NCBI GenBank assembly: GCA_020718315.1
Contig: DYSK01000025.1
Span: forward strand, 1 to 20,248
Source: Draconibacterium orientale
Lineage (GTDB): Bacteria; Bacteroidota; Bacteroidia; Bacteroidales; UBA12170
Direction of reading: 5' to 3'
DNA: 20,248 bases
The position numbers and the translations under genes are program-made. The notes under the pieces were generated by a model. It was not told the origin of the DNA. It searched no databases and saw only the letters and a program-made list of their open reading frames with translations. Within the stretch, counting starts at the first letter, position 1. Each line of letters begins with the position of its first letter. This document shows, one piece after another, positions 1 through 8,334 of this stretch.

Positions 1-46
1 GATATGGAAAGAATTGAAAATATTCATTAACGAATAAATTATAAGC

Positions 47-1157
47 ATGATATTGATAGATGATATCAAGAACTTGAAAATACGAGTCGATGCTTTGAGG
101 AGGTATCTTTGACATTGACCATAAGAAAATTGAAGTAATTGAAGAGGAAGAAAAAACCCAAGCTCCAGATTTCTGGAACAATTCAACAGAAGCCGAAAAG
201 ATCTTAAAATCCATTCAAACCAAAAAAAAATGGGTGAATGATTTCGATTTAGCCGTTGCGGCTTTCGCCGATTTGGAAGTTATTTTCGAATTTTATAAAC
301 AGCAAGAAGCTGCTGAACAAGATGTTGAAGAACAATATGCAGAGACGCTCAAATACATCGACGGGCTGGAATTTATCAATATGCTTAGTGGTGAGGAAGA
401 TAAACTTGGAGCCATTGTAAAAATAAATCCGGGCGCAGGCGGAACAGAAAGTCAAGATTGGGCCGAAATGCTTATGCGTATGTATTTGCGTTGGGGCGAA
501 CAAAAAGCCTATAAAGTGAAAATTATCGACCATCAAGAAGGAGATGTTGCCGGAATAAAATCAGTGAGCATCGAGTTTGAAGGTGAATTTGCCTATGGCT
601 ATTTAAAAGGCGAAAATGGCGTTCATCGATTGGTTCGGATTTCTCCTTTCGATTCGGCCAACAAACGGCACACTTCTTTCGCCTCCGTTTATGCCTATCC
701 TTTAATAGATGATAATATTGAAATAGAAGTAAATCCTGCCGATATTTCCTGGGATACTTTTCGATCGGGAGGTCCGGGTGGCCAAAATGTAAATAAAGTG
801 GAAACCGCTGTGCGATTAAAACACGCCCCTTCAGGAATTATTGTAGAATGTCAGGAAACGCGCTCTCAAGGTCAAAACCGACAAAAAGCAATGCAAATGC
901 TGAAGTCGCAGCTATACGAAGTGGAATTGAGAAAAAAGCAAGAAGCAATTGATGCAATCGAAAGCAATAAGAAAAAAATTGAGTGGGGTTCCCAAATCCG
1001 AAATTATGTGATGCATCCCTACAAATTGGTCAAAGACGTTCGGACAGGAATGGAAACTTCCAATGTTCAATCCGTTATGGATGGTAATTTGGACGAATTT
1101 ATCAAAGCCTATTTAATGCAGTTTGGATCGTCGGTTAGTCAAAAGGAAGGAATTTAA
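47..1157 (+). CDS. prfB: Peptide chain release factor 2 (RF2), programmed +1 frameshift
   Basis: Class I release factor that recognises UAA and UGA stop codons on the ribosome and triggers peptidyl-tRNA hydrolysis. The gene is in two frames. An ATG at 47 opens 21 codons ending in CTT at 107-109, followed by an in-frame TGA at 110-112. A +1 slip continues from GAC at 111 to the TAA at 1155-1157, giving 369 residues (E. coli RF2 has 365). The RF2-specific SPF stop-recognition tripeptide is at about residues 199-201, and the catalytic GGQ at about 244-246 lies within RSGGPGGQNVNKVET. A single-frame caller would start at GTG 234 and lose roughly the first 62 residues. The first 30 bases of the window could be the tail of another gene (a TAA at 28-30), so prfB may be cotranscribed with an upstream gene. 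No promoter was seen before it. Confidence 0.96.
98..113 (+). promoter_or_regulatory. prfB: prfB programmed frameshift site
   Basis: AGGAGG at 98-103, then TAT, then CTT TGA C. This is the same layout as the E. coli site (SD-like hexamer, three bases, CUU slippery codon, UGA, C). The internal SD pairs with the 16S rRNA tail and promotes slipping of the Leu-tRNA from CUU to UUU. Low RF2 lets UGA linger, so frameshifting rises: an autoregulatory loop. Both frames on either side encode RF2 sequence, which supports a functional site rather than a mutation. Confidence 0.95.
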
Positions 1158-1296
1158 AGAAAGATTTTTTCTCCTTTTTCAAGAACAAATTAGGCTCAAA
1201 CGGCTTTATCATTTTCCGAAAGCTTTTCCTTAACAAATGTTAACAAAAACTCGCATTTCCATTCATTTGAGAAGCGGTTTATAGTGGGCTTTTTTG

Positions 1297-1304
1297 TACC
1301 TTTG
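1297..1304 (+). promoter_or_regulatory. gyrB promoter -7 box
   Basis: TACCTTTG is an exact TAnnTTTG Bacteroidota -7 element. Transcription would start near 1309, about 17 bases before the ATG at 1326. This excludes the in-frame GTG at 1284 as start, because it lies upstream of the promoter. A convincing -33 TTG at proper spacing was not found. Confidence 0.65.
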
Positions 1305-1325
1305 CATGCTTATAAAAAGAGAATT

Positions 1326-3284
1326 ATGACAGAAGAAGAGTTAAGAAAACAAGGTGAATATTCGGCGGATAATATTCAGGTGCTGGAAGGCTTAGAAGCA
1401 GTACGAAAAAGACCTGCAATGTATATCGGAGATATTTCCGAAAAAGGTTTGCATCATCTTGTTTATGAGGTTGTTGACAACTCAATTGATGAGGCTTTAG
1501 CTGGTCATTGCGATAAAATAGAAGTTTTTATTCAAAAAGACAATTCCATTCGTGTTTACGATAATGGAAGAGGAATCCCTACCGGATTTCACGAAAAGGA
1601 ACAAAAAAGTGCCTTGGAAGTCGTTATGACTGTGCTCCATGCGGGAGGAAAATTCGATAAAGGAAGCTATAAAGTTTCCGGTGGTTTGCACGGAGTTGGG
1701 GTGAGTTGCGTCAATGCACTTTCGTCCCACTTAATTGCACAAGTCTATCGCGAAGGAAAAATTTTCAAACAAGAATACAGCATTGGAAAACCCATCACTC
1801 CGGTTGAAGTAATGGGTGAATCGGATCGCACGGGTACAGATATTATTTTTTATCCTGATTATACTATTTTTACTGTTAGAGAATACAATTTCGAGACGAT
1901 CGCTTCGCGTTTGCGCGAATTGTCTTTCTTAAACAAAGGAATAGAGCTTACACTAACTGATGAAAGAAATACTGACGACAAAGGAAATTTTGTCTTTCAG
2001 CGATTTTATTCAGAGAATGGATTGAAAGATTTTATTGAATATTTGGATGAAACGCGTGTTAAACTAACAGAAAATCCAATCTATATTGAAGGCGAAAAAC
2101 AGGATATTCCCGTTGAAATTGCGATGCAATACAATACGTCTTTTTCCGAAAACTTGCATTCCTATGTCAACAATATCAATACACACGAAGGCGGAACGCA
2201 TCTAAGTGGTTTTCGTAGAGGATTAACGAGGACATTGAAATCCTATGCTGATAAATCCGGAATGCTTAGCAAGTTAAAATTCGATATTTCGGGCGATGAC
2301 TTTCGTGAAGGATTAACCGCAGTGCTTTCTGTTAAAGTACAAGAACCTCAGTTCGAAGGTCAAACCAAAACAAAACTCGGGAACTCCGAAGTGATGGGAG
2401 CCGTCGATCAAGCCGTAAGTGAAGCGCTGTCTATCTTTTTGGAAGAAAATCCAAAAGAAGCGCGGATTATTGTGAACAAAGTTATTTTAGCAGCCACAGC
2501 TCGTCATGCAGCTCGAAAAGCACGCGAGCTTGTTCAACGCAAAAATGTTTTGTCAGGATCCGGATTGCCCGGAAAATTGGCCGACTGCTCTGAAAGTGAT
2601 CCTGCATTATCTGAGTTATATTTAGTAGAAGGAGATTCTGCAGGTGGAACCGCAAAACAAGGTCGCGATCGCAGAACACAAGCTATACTTCCTCTTCGCG
2701 GAAAAATTCTGAATGTAGAAAAGGCAATGCCTCACAAAATTTTCGAAAGTGAAGAAATTCGAAATATGTACACTGCTTTAGGTGTTAGTGTTGGAACAGA
2801 TGAAGATAGCAAAGCTTTAAATTTGGGTAAATTGCGTTATCATAAAATTGTCATTATGACTGATGCCGATGTGGACGGTAGCCACATTGCAACTTTAATT
2901 TTGACTTTCTTCTTTCGCTATATGAAAGAATTGGTTGAGCAAGGATTTGTTTATATTGCCACTCCACCTTTGTATTTAGTTCGAAAAGGCAAAGAAGAGC
3001 AATATGCTTGGGACGACAATCAGCGCGATCTAATAAGTAGCCGTATGGCCATCGACGGAAAAGACAAAGGTGTTCATATTCAACGCTACAAAGGTTTGGG
3101 AGAGATGAATGCCGAACAACTCTGGTCAACCACCATGAACCCCGAATCCAGAACGCTGCGACAAGTTACCATCGAAAATGAACCCGAAGTGGATCATGTT
3201 TTCTCTATGCTTATGGGCGACGATGTGCCGCCTCGACGCGCTTTCATTGAGCAAAATGCGAAATACGCAAACATCGATATTTAA
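1326..3284 (+). CDS. gyrB: DNA gyrase subunit B
   Basis: ATPase subunit of the type IIA topoisomerase that introduces negative supercoils; it works with GyrA, which is not in this window. 652 residues from ATG 1326, chosen over GTG 1284 because the promoter lies between them. The GHKL ATPase fold is at the N-terminus: RPAMYIG at about 29-35, VVDNSIDEALAG around residues 49-60, DNGRGIP, and the ATP lid GGLHGVGVSCVNALS. The transducer QTKTKLGNSEV follows. The Toprim domain has EGDSAGG at 435-441 and the DxDxD metal ligands D513, D515 and D517 in TDADVDGSH. The C-terminus carries RYKGLGEMN. The length and the gyrase-type sequence after the Toprim motif (RDRRTQAILPLRGKILNVEKA, residues split here) favour GyrB over ParE. 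The gene is monocistronic by its own promoter and terminator. Confidence 0.95.
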   Translation: MTEEELRKQGEYSADNIQVLEGLEAVRKRPAMYIGDISEKGLHHLVYEVVDNSIDEALAGHCDKIEVFIQKDNSIRVYDNGRGIPTGFHEKEQKSALEVVMTVLHAGGKFDKGSYKVSGGLHGVGVSCVNALSSHLIAQVYREGKIFKQEYSIGKPITPVEVMGESDRTGTDIIFYPDYTIFTVREYNFETIASRLRELSFLNKGIELTLTDERNTDDKGNFVFQRFYSENGLKDFIEYLDETRVKLTENPIYIEGEKQDIPVEIAMQYNTSFSENLHSYVNNINTHEGGTHLSGFRRGLTRTLKSYADKSGMLSKLKFDISGDDFREGLTAVLSVKVQEPQFEGQTKTKLGNSEVMGAVDQAVSEALSIFLEENPKEARIIVNKVILAATARHAARKARELVQRKNVLSGSGLPGKLADCSESDPALSELYLVEGDSAGGTAKQGRDRRTQAILPLRGKILNVEKAMPHKIFESEEIRNMYTALGVSVGTDEDSKALNLGKLRYHKIVIMTDADVDGSHIATLILTFFFRYMKELVEQGFVYIATPPLYLVRKGKEEQYAWDDNQRDLISSRMAIDGKDKGVHIQRYKGLGEMNAEQLWSTTMNPESRTLRQVTIENEPEVDHVFSMLMGDDVPPRRAFIEQNAKYANIDI

Positions 3285-3290
3285 TACCTA

Positions 3291-3315
3291 AAACCCGAGA
3301 AATCGGGTTTTTTTT
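3291..3315 (+). terminator. Rho-independent terminator of gyrB
   Basis: Perfect 8-bp stem AAACCCGA (3291-3298) / TCGGGTTT (3303-3310) with a GAAA tetraloop and an eight-T run (3308-3315), six bases after the gyrB stop. Confidence 0.92.
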
Positions 3316-3389
3316 GCCGAAGCATCGAGCTGATTATTTGCAATAAAAAAAGGCTTTTTGAGCTTAACAATAATTAACAGCCGAATAAA

Positions 3390-3418
3390 TTGGGAAGCGC
3401 ATTTATTTTCTAATTTTG
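3390..3418 (+). promoter_or_regulatory. Promoter of the tail-specific protease gene
   Basis: TTG at 3390-3392, an 18-base spacer, and TAATTTTG at 3411-3418 fit the Bacteroidota -33/-7 pattern. The start of transcription is expected near 3423, giving a leader of about 38 bases. Confidence 0.7.
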
Positions 3419-3460
3419 ACCCTGAGACTTCGTTTGTCTCAACAATTAACTTAATTATTA

Positions 3461-5614
3461 ATGCACATGCGAAATCATAAGCTTATGTACTTTTTCGGCT
3501 TGCTGTTTTGGGCTATTTCTATTCTTGTTTCAGCGCAATCTTCTCTCGAAACCCAAGCAGAGAAAGAAATATTCGATAATCAAAAAAACAAACTTTTGAG
3601 CAATGTTGTGGTGGCCACCTTGGAAAGTGCACATTATCAACCTCGCCCCATCGACGATTCCTTGTCGGCCAATTTTTTCAGCGAATATTTGAAAAGTATC
3701 GACCGAACAAAAAAATTTCTTCTTCAAGAAGATGTAGATCTATTGAATCAATATCGCTATCAACTCGATAATCAGTTGCTCAACGATCAGCTCGATTTTT
3801 TTAATCTAAGCACTCAATTGGTCGAAAAGCGAAATCCTCAGGTTCAAAAAATTTATCAGGATTTATTGGCTCAACCATTCGATTATTCGGCAAAAGAAAT
3901 GATAGAGCTCGATTCCGACAAATTGCCGTATTCGAAAAATTTAGACGAGTTGAAAGATTCGTGGCGACAGGCGCTTAAATATCAGGTTATTAGTCAGGTT
4001 TATGCTGCCACGAAGATGCAGGAAAAAGCGTCTGCGAAAAGTGATACTGTAAAAGTGAAAACCTTCGATCAACTTGAAAAAGAAGCCCGCGCAAGTATTC
4101 TGAAACGTCACAACGAATGGTTTCATCGAATGATAGACCAAAGCAACAATACGGATAAAATAAGTGTGTATATCAATGCTTTGCTCGTTACTTTCGATCC
4201 GCATACAAGTTATTTTCCGCCCAAAGCAAAAGACGATTTTGATATTCAGTTTTCAGGTACTGTTGAAGGAATTGGAGCCACACTTTCAAGCAAAGACGGC
4301 TATGTGAGGGTGATGGAAATAGTTCCGGGAAGCCCATCTTGGAAACAAGGCGAATTGAAAGCCGAAGACTTGATTATGAAAGTGGGACAGGGAAATAAAG
4401 AAGCCATCGATGTTTACGATATGCGATTGGACGATGCCGTGCAAATGATTCGTGGCCCAAAGGGAACCGAAGTTCGCCTGACCATTCGCAAACCGGACGG
4501 GCGGGTTTTGATTGTTCCCATTATCAGAGATAAAGTTGTGCGTGAAGAAACCTATGCAAAATCGGCTGTCGTTGCCGACAAAACCAAACAAGGACAGGAG
4601 ATAGCTTATGTTTATCTGCCCTCATTTTATTCCGATTTCAACGATCCGAATGGTCGCAATTCGGGTAGCGATCTGAAAAAAGAAATAGAGAAAATTCGCA
4701 ATGAAGGTATCCAGAATATCATCCTCGATTTGCGAAACAACGGTGGTGGAAGTTTGATGGATGCAGTGGATATTGCCGGTTTATTTATCTCAAGCGGTCC
4801 TGTTGTTCAAGTAAAAGATGGGAAAGGACAAGTGCAAGTTTTGAGCGACAACGATTCAAAAGTTTATTTCGATGGAAACTTGGTTATTTTGGTGAATTCG
4901 TTCAGTGCCTCAGCTTCCGAAATTTTGGCTGCTGCAATGCAAGATTATCACCGGGCTGTGATAGTAGGAACAAAATCCACTTATGGAAAAGGAACCGTTC
5001 AACGGTTTTCAGATTTAGATCGGATGTTGCCTTCTCGGCTTAATCAATACAAAGAATTGGGATCGCTAAAATTTACGATGCAAAAATTTTATCGCATCAA
5101 CGGAGGCACCACTCAGAAAAAAGGAGTAATTCCGGAAATTGTTCTTCCCGACATCTATTCTTACATCGACTTTGGCGAAAAAGAAGAAGAATGGGCTATG
5201 CCGTGGGATGAGATCAAAGCCGTTGCCTACAATGTTTCTTCTACAGCGATTCCCGATTTCGATTCGATAGAGCAAAAAAGTAAGGAACGATTGGCTAAGT
5301 CTTCGCCTTTCGGTTTGCTAAACGAAAAAGCATTACAGATTAAGGAAGAAACTAATCTGACCACCGAGCCATTGAATTATGAAGAATTTGTAAAATTGCA
5401 GAATCGACAGGAATTGGAATCGAAAAAATTTGGAGAGATTGGGAAAGAGGAATTGCCAATAAGCGTTCGCAATTTAAGCGCCGACAAATCCTACTTCGAA
5501 TCGGACACCACTCGCAAAGAAATCAATATCGACTGGCAGAAATCTATTCGCAAGGATATTTATATTTATGAAGCCATAAAGGTTATAGAAGATATTCAGG
5601 CAGAAAAGAAATAA
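3461..5614 (+). CDS. prc: Carboxy-terminal (tail-specific) processing protease, S41
   Basis: Periplasmic serine protease that degrades or trims proteins from their C-termini. 717 residues, compared with 682 for E. coli Prc. Start ATG 3461; an ATG at 3467 is an alternative giving MRNHKLMYFFGLL. A signal peptide (hydrophobic run to about residue 26, then SAQS) sends it to the periplasm. The helical N-terminal Prc domain runs to about residue 260. A PDZ domain follows at about 265-365 (GTVEGIGATL, VPGSPSWKQGELKAEDLI). The S41 catalytic domain contains LDLRNNGGGSL and FSASASEI, with S484 as the likely nucleophile, and the general base K510 in TYGKGTVQ; D495 matches the third conserved residue. 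A C-terminal Prc-type extension follows. The Prc subgroup, rather than short CtpA, is inferred from length and the long N- and C-terminal domains. Monocistronic. Confidence 0.93.
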   Translation: MHMRNHKLMYFFGLLFWAISILVSAQSSLETQAEKEIFDNQKNKLLSNVVVATLESAHYQPRPIDDSLSANFFSEYLKSIDRTKKFLLQEDVDLLNQYRYQLDNQLLNDQLDFFNLSTQLVEKRNPQVQKIYQDLLAQPFDYSAKEMIELDSDKLPYSKNLDELKDSWRQALKYQVISQVYAATKMQEKASAKSDTVKVKTFDQLEKEARASILKRHNEWFHRMIDQSNNTDKISVYINALLVTFDPHTSYFPPKAKDDFDIQFSGTVEGIGATLSSKDGYVRVMEIVPGSPSWKQGELKAEDLIMKVGQGNKEAIDVYDMRLDDAVQMIRGPKGTEVRLTIRKPDGRVLIVPIIRDKVVREETYAKSAVVADKTKQGQEIAYVYLPSFYSDFNDPNGRNSGSDLKKEIEKIRNEGIQNIILDLRNNGGGSLMDAVDIAGLFISSGPVVQVKDGKGQVQVLSDNDSKVYFDGNLVILVNSFSASASEILAAAMQDYHRAVIVGTKSTYGKGTVQRFSDLDRMLPSRLNQYKELGSLKFTMQKFYRINGGTTQKKGVIPEIVLPDIYSYIDFGEKEEEWAMPWDEIKAVAYNVSSTAIPDFDSIEQKSKERLAKSSPFGLLNEKALQIKEETNLTTEPLNYEEFVKLQNRQELESKKFGEIGKEELPISVRNLSADKSYFESDTTRKEINIDWQKSIRKDIYIYEAIKVIEDIQAEKK

Positions 5615-5624
5615 TAAACATTGC

Positions 5625-5671
5625 AAAAAAAATGAGCCGGAAAGAAATTTATTTTCTTTCCGGCTTTTTTT
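5625..5671. terminator. Bidirectional terminator between prc and thyA
   Basis: 13-bp perfect stem AGCCGGAAAGAAA (5635-5647) / TTTCTTTCCGGCT (5653-5665) with a 5-base loop. A T-run follows at 5665-5671 on the plus strand, and eight As at 5625-5632 give the U-tract on the minus strand. It serves both convergent genes. The thyA stop codon (5670-5672) overlaps the edge of the T-run. Confidence 0.93.
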
Positions 5672-6464
5672 ATACTGAAATTTCGCCTTTTATAGAAGGA
5701 TGTGCTAGGTAGTTTACCAATTCAAAATCCTCGTATTTAAAATCAAAAATCGATTGTACCTGTGGGTTTATTTTCATTCGAGGCAAATCCATCGTAGAAC
5801 GGCTTAGCTGAAGTTTTACTTGGTCGATGTGGTTTAAATAAATATGCGCATCGCCAAGTGTATGAATAAATTCTCCGGGTTTCAGGCCGCAAATTTGAGC
5901 TACCATCATTGTTAGCAAAGCGTAAGAAGCGATGTTAAAAGGGACTCCTAAGAAAATATCGGCACTTCGTTGATACAACTGGCACGATAATTTCCCATTG
6001 GCTACATAAAATTGAAAAAGTATATGGCAGGGTGGAAGCGCCATATTTTCTATTTCGCCCACATTCCAAGCACTCACAATGTGCCTACGCGAGTTTGGAT
6101 TGTTTTTCAACGATTCTAGAATCTGGCCAATCTGGTCGATGTGTTTCCCGTCACGAGCTGGCCATGAACGCCATTGATAGCCATAAATAGGCCCTAACTC
6201 GCCATTTTCATCGGCCCATTCGTTCCAAATACGAACGTTGTTTTCCTTTAAATACGAAATGTTTGTGTCGCCTTGCAAAAACCACAACAATTCGTAAATG
6301 ATCGATCGAAGGTGAAGTTTCTTGGTTGTAAGAACGGGAAATCCCTTCTCTAAATCAAACCGCATTTGATATCCAAATACACTTTTCGTCCCCGTTCCCG
6401 TTCGGTCTGCTTTTAATGTCCCATTTTGCAGAACATAATCCAGCAGTTCAAGATATTGTTTCAT
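5670..6464 (-). CDS. thyA: Thymidylate synthase
   Basis: Cytosolic enzyme making dTMP from dUMP with methylene-tetrahydrofolate, which it oxidises to dihydrofolate. 264 residues, the same as E. coli ThyA. The nucleophile is C146 in ALPPCHILFQFYV. RRHIVSAWN at about 126-134 and the phosphate-binding QLYQRSADIFLGVPFNIASY are intact. Other markers are DRTGTGT near the N-terminus and HIYLNHIDQ near the C-terminus. It is the last gene of the minus-strand operon, 26 bases after the transporter stop codon. No dihydrofolate reductase gene lies beside it in this window, so dihydrofolate must be reduced by a product encoded elsewhere. Confidence 0.97.
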   Translation of the reverse strand: MKQYLELLDYVLQNGTLKADRTGTGTKSVFGYQMRFDLEKGFPVLTTKKLHLRSIIYELLWFLQGDTNISYLKENNVRIWNEWADENGELGPIYGYQWRSWPARDGKHIDQIGQILESLKNNPNSRRHIVSAWNVGEIENMALPPCHILFQFYVANGKLSCQLYQRSADIFLGVPFNIASYALLTMMVAQICGLKPGEFIHTLGDAHIYLNHIDQVKLQLSRSTMDLPRMKINPQVQSIFDFKYEDFELVNYLAHPSIKGEISV

Positions 6465-6490
6465 AAGTGGTAATCAGTTCAAAAAATCAA

Positions 6491-7747
6491 TTAATGCGAA
6501 AAGCTTTCCAATGATTTTGGGTCGTGTTTGTGTTTAAAGAAAACAGCAAATGCAATGGCCACAACCAATGAATAAGCAGCAAACGTAAACCAGATTCCTT
6601 GCCATTGAAAGTCGCCACTCTCCGCCTTGAAAAAATGATCGATAATCAATCCGCTGGTCCAACTTCCAAAAATAGCACCAAAACCGTTGGTCATCATCAT
6701 AAAAACACCTTGTGCACTGGCACGAATGCTATGATCTGTTTGGGTTTCTACATAGAGCGAACCTGAAATATTGAAAAAGTCGAACGCCATTCCATAGACA
6801 ATGCAAGAAAGGATAATCATCCAAAGTCCATCGGCAGGATTTCCTAAACCAAACAGTGCAAACCGAAGTACCCAAGCAATCATGCTGAACAACATCACAT
6901 TTTTGATTCCAAATCTACGTAAGAAGAAAGGAATGGTGAGGATAAACAGCGTTTCGGACATTTGAGAAATGGACATGATAATTGCCGGATATTTGATCGC
7001 TACTAAATCTTTGTAGGCATCAATTTTTGCAAAATCGTGAAGAAAAGTATCGCCATATGCATTTGTTAGTTGCAAAGCGGCTCCAAGCAACATCGAAAAG
7101 ATGAAAAATAAAGCCATTTTGGGTTGCTTAAACAAAGTAAAAGCTCTTAATCCCAAGGTGTCAACCAAGGTTTTCTTTTCTACTTTTGGACTTACATCGC
7201 ATGTTGGAAGTGTAAACGAGTATATGCCGAGTACAACAGAAGCAATGGCAGCCACATAAAACTGTAGAGCAGACGTTTCAATTTTCAACAAACTCACTGT
7301 CCACATAGCGACAATAAACCCAACTGTTCCCCAAACTCGGATTGGAGGGTAATCTCTTACTACATCCATTTTGGCTTTATTCATGGCCGAATAGGAAACT
7401 GTGATAGACAACGAGATTGTAGGCATATAAAACATCATGTTTACCAGCATCAGCGCAAACATGGAAGAGGGCGTTTGCATTTGCGGTACCAATGCCAAGC
7501 ATAGAGCTCCAAGCAAATGGAAAATTCCCAACAATTTTTCGGCATTTACCCAGCGGTCGGCAATAACTCCGGCCAATGCAGGCATAAACAAAGAGGCAAT
7601 TCCCATTGTAGAAAAAATAGCACCGAATTCGGTTCCACTCCATTGTTTGGTTTGAAACCAATATCCTCCAATAGTAATTAGCCACGATCCCCAAATAAAG
7701 AACTGGAGAAAGTTCATTATAGTCAACCTAGTTTTTAAATAGCTCAT
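6491..7747 (-). CDS. nupG: Nucleoside:H+ symporter, NupG/XapB type (MFS)
   Basis: Inner-membrane transporter predicted to import nucleosides by proton symport. 418 residues with about 12 hydrophobic segments. Blocks recall E. coli NupG closely: FLQFFIWGSWL near the N-terminus, MPALAGVIADRW, YPPIRVWGTVGFIVAMW, FFIFSMLLGAALQLTN, IMSISQMSETLFILTIPFF, AFDFFNISGSLYVE and IRASAQGVFMMMTNGFG. The start ATG overlaps the stop of the upstream nuclease gene (ATGA, 7744-7747), which predicts translational coupling, and thyA follows after 26 bases. Import of nucleosides next to dTMP synthesis fits a pyrimidine deoxynucleotide supply role. Exact substrate (uridine, thymidine, xanthosine or others) cannot be read from sequence. 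Confidence 0.9.
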   Translation of the reverse strand: MSYLKTRLTIMNFLQFFIWGSWLITIGGYWFQTKQWSGTEFGAIFSTMGIASLFMPALAGVIADRWVNAEKLLGIFHLLGALCLALVPQMQTPSSMFALMLVNMMFYMPTISLSITVSYSAMNKAKMDVVRDYPPIRVWGTVGFIVAMWTVSLLKIETSALQFYVAAIASVVLGIYSFTLPTCDVSPKVEKKTLVDTLGLRAFTLFKQPKMALFFIFSMLLGAALQLTNAYGDTFLHDFAKIDAYKDLVAIKYPAIIMSISQMSETLFILTIPFFLRRFGIKNVMLFSMIAWVLRFALFGLGNPADGLWMIILSCIVYGMAFDFFNISGSLYVETQTDHSIRASAQGVFMMMTNGFGAIFGSWTSGLIIDHFFKAESGDFQWQGIWFTFAAYSLVVAIAFAVFFKHKHDPKSLESFSH

Positions 7748-8319
7748 TTCAATTTATTTCGTTTTTTGATAAGATCTCTAATTGTGGATGCGCGTTCGTA
7801 ATTTTCTTGTTCTATCGCCTTGTGAAGCAAATCATCTAATTCTGAAACTGAGTAAGTCGAAAATTCAGATTCTTCTAATTCTGATGACAATGGATCCTCA
7901 TCTTTCTCTCCTTCCAAAGTGATTCCGCCAATAGACATAACACTTTCGTATGTAAAGATTGGGCTGTTGAATCGCAGGGCAATGGCTACTGCGTCGGAAG
8001 TTCGTGAATCAATCTCAATAATCTTTCCATCTTTTTCGCAAATCAAAAGAGAATAAAAAATCCCTTCAAAAAATTTGTTTATGATCACTTCTCGCACCGA
8101 AATACCAAAATTTTCGGCAAAAGCCTTAAAAAGATCATGGGTGAGCGGTCGGGCAGGTTTTAGCTTTTCTACCTCAACGGCAATAGACTGCGCTTCAAGT
8201 CCACCCACAATAATTGGCAAGCGTCTATTTCCTTTCACTTCGCCCAATATCAAAGCATAAGCACTGCTTTGTGAGTGACTATAAGAAAGACCTACAATTT
8301 TTAATTCAATCTTTTGCAT
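7744..8319 (-). CDS. Bifunctional nuclease family protein (DUF151) with UVR tail
   Basis: 191 residues. Residues about 1-135 form a DUF151 / bifunctional nuclease (BFN, DNase-RNase) domain. Recognisable parts include VGLSYSHSQSSAYALILGE, RRLPIIVGGLEAQSIA, RPLTHDL and the family hallmark IDSRTSDAVAIALRFNSPIF. An acidic linker follows, then a C-terminal UVR motif (DLLHKAIEQENYERASTIRD) like those of UvrB/UvrC. Plant and archaeal relatives have been reported to cut DNA and RNA; the bacterial role is not settled. I start it at ATG 8319 rather than the in-frame TTG at 8331, because TTG 8331 lies at the predicted transcription start. First gene of the operon with the nucleoside transporter and thyA, so a role in nucleotide salvage is suggested by context only. 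Confidence 0.88.
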   Translation of the reverse strand: MQKIELKIVGLSYSHSQSSAYALILGEVKGNRRLPIIVGGLEAQSIAVEVEKLKPARPLTHDLFKAFAENFGISVREVIINKFFEGIFYSLLICEKDGKIIEIDSRTSDAVAIALRFNSPIFTYESVMSIGGITLEGEKDEDPLSSELEESEFSTYSVSELDDLLHKAIEQENYERASTIRDLIKKRNKLK

Positions 8320-8334
8320 GAGGATATCCAATCA

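Noticed and set aside
234..1157. Start of prfB at GTG 234
   Set aside because: RF2-like sequence continues upstream to 111 in this frame and to ATG 47 after the CTT TGA C frameshift site, so GTG 234 is only the first start-like codon in the downstream frame.
1141..1178. Possible terminator of prfB (AAAAGGA ... TCCTTTT)
   Set aside because: The stem is A/T-rich with a 24-base loop and starts within the coding sequence; too weak to call.
1284..1325. N-terminal extension of GyrB from GTG 1284
   Set aside because: The promoter -7 box (1297-1304) lies inside it and the extra 14 residues do not look like GyrB; ATG 1326 fits better.
3334..3346. Small hairpin TTATT-TGC-AATAA after the gyrB terminator
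   Set aside because: Five A-T pairs with a 3-base loop are unstable and expected by chance in this composition.
8320..8331. TTG 8331 as start of the DUF151 nuclease
   Set aside because: It lies at the predicted transcription start; ATG 8319 gives the family-typical beginning MQKIELKIVGLSY.
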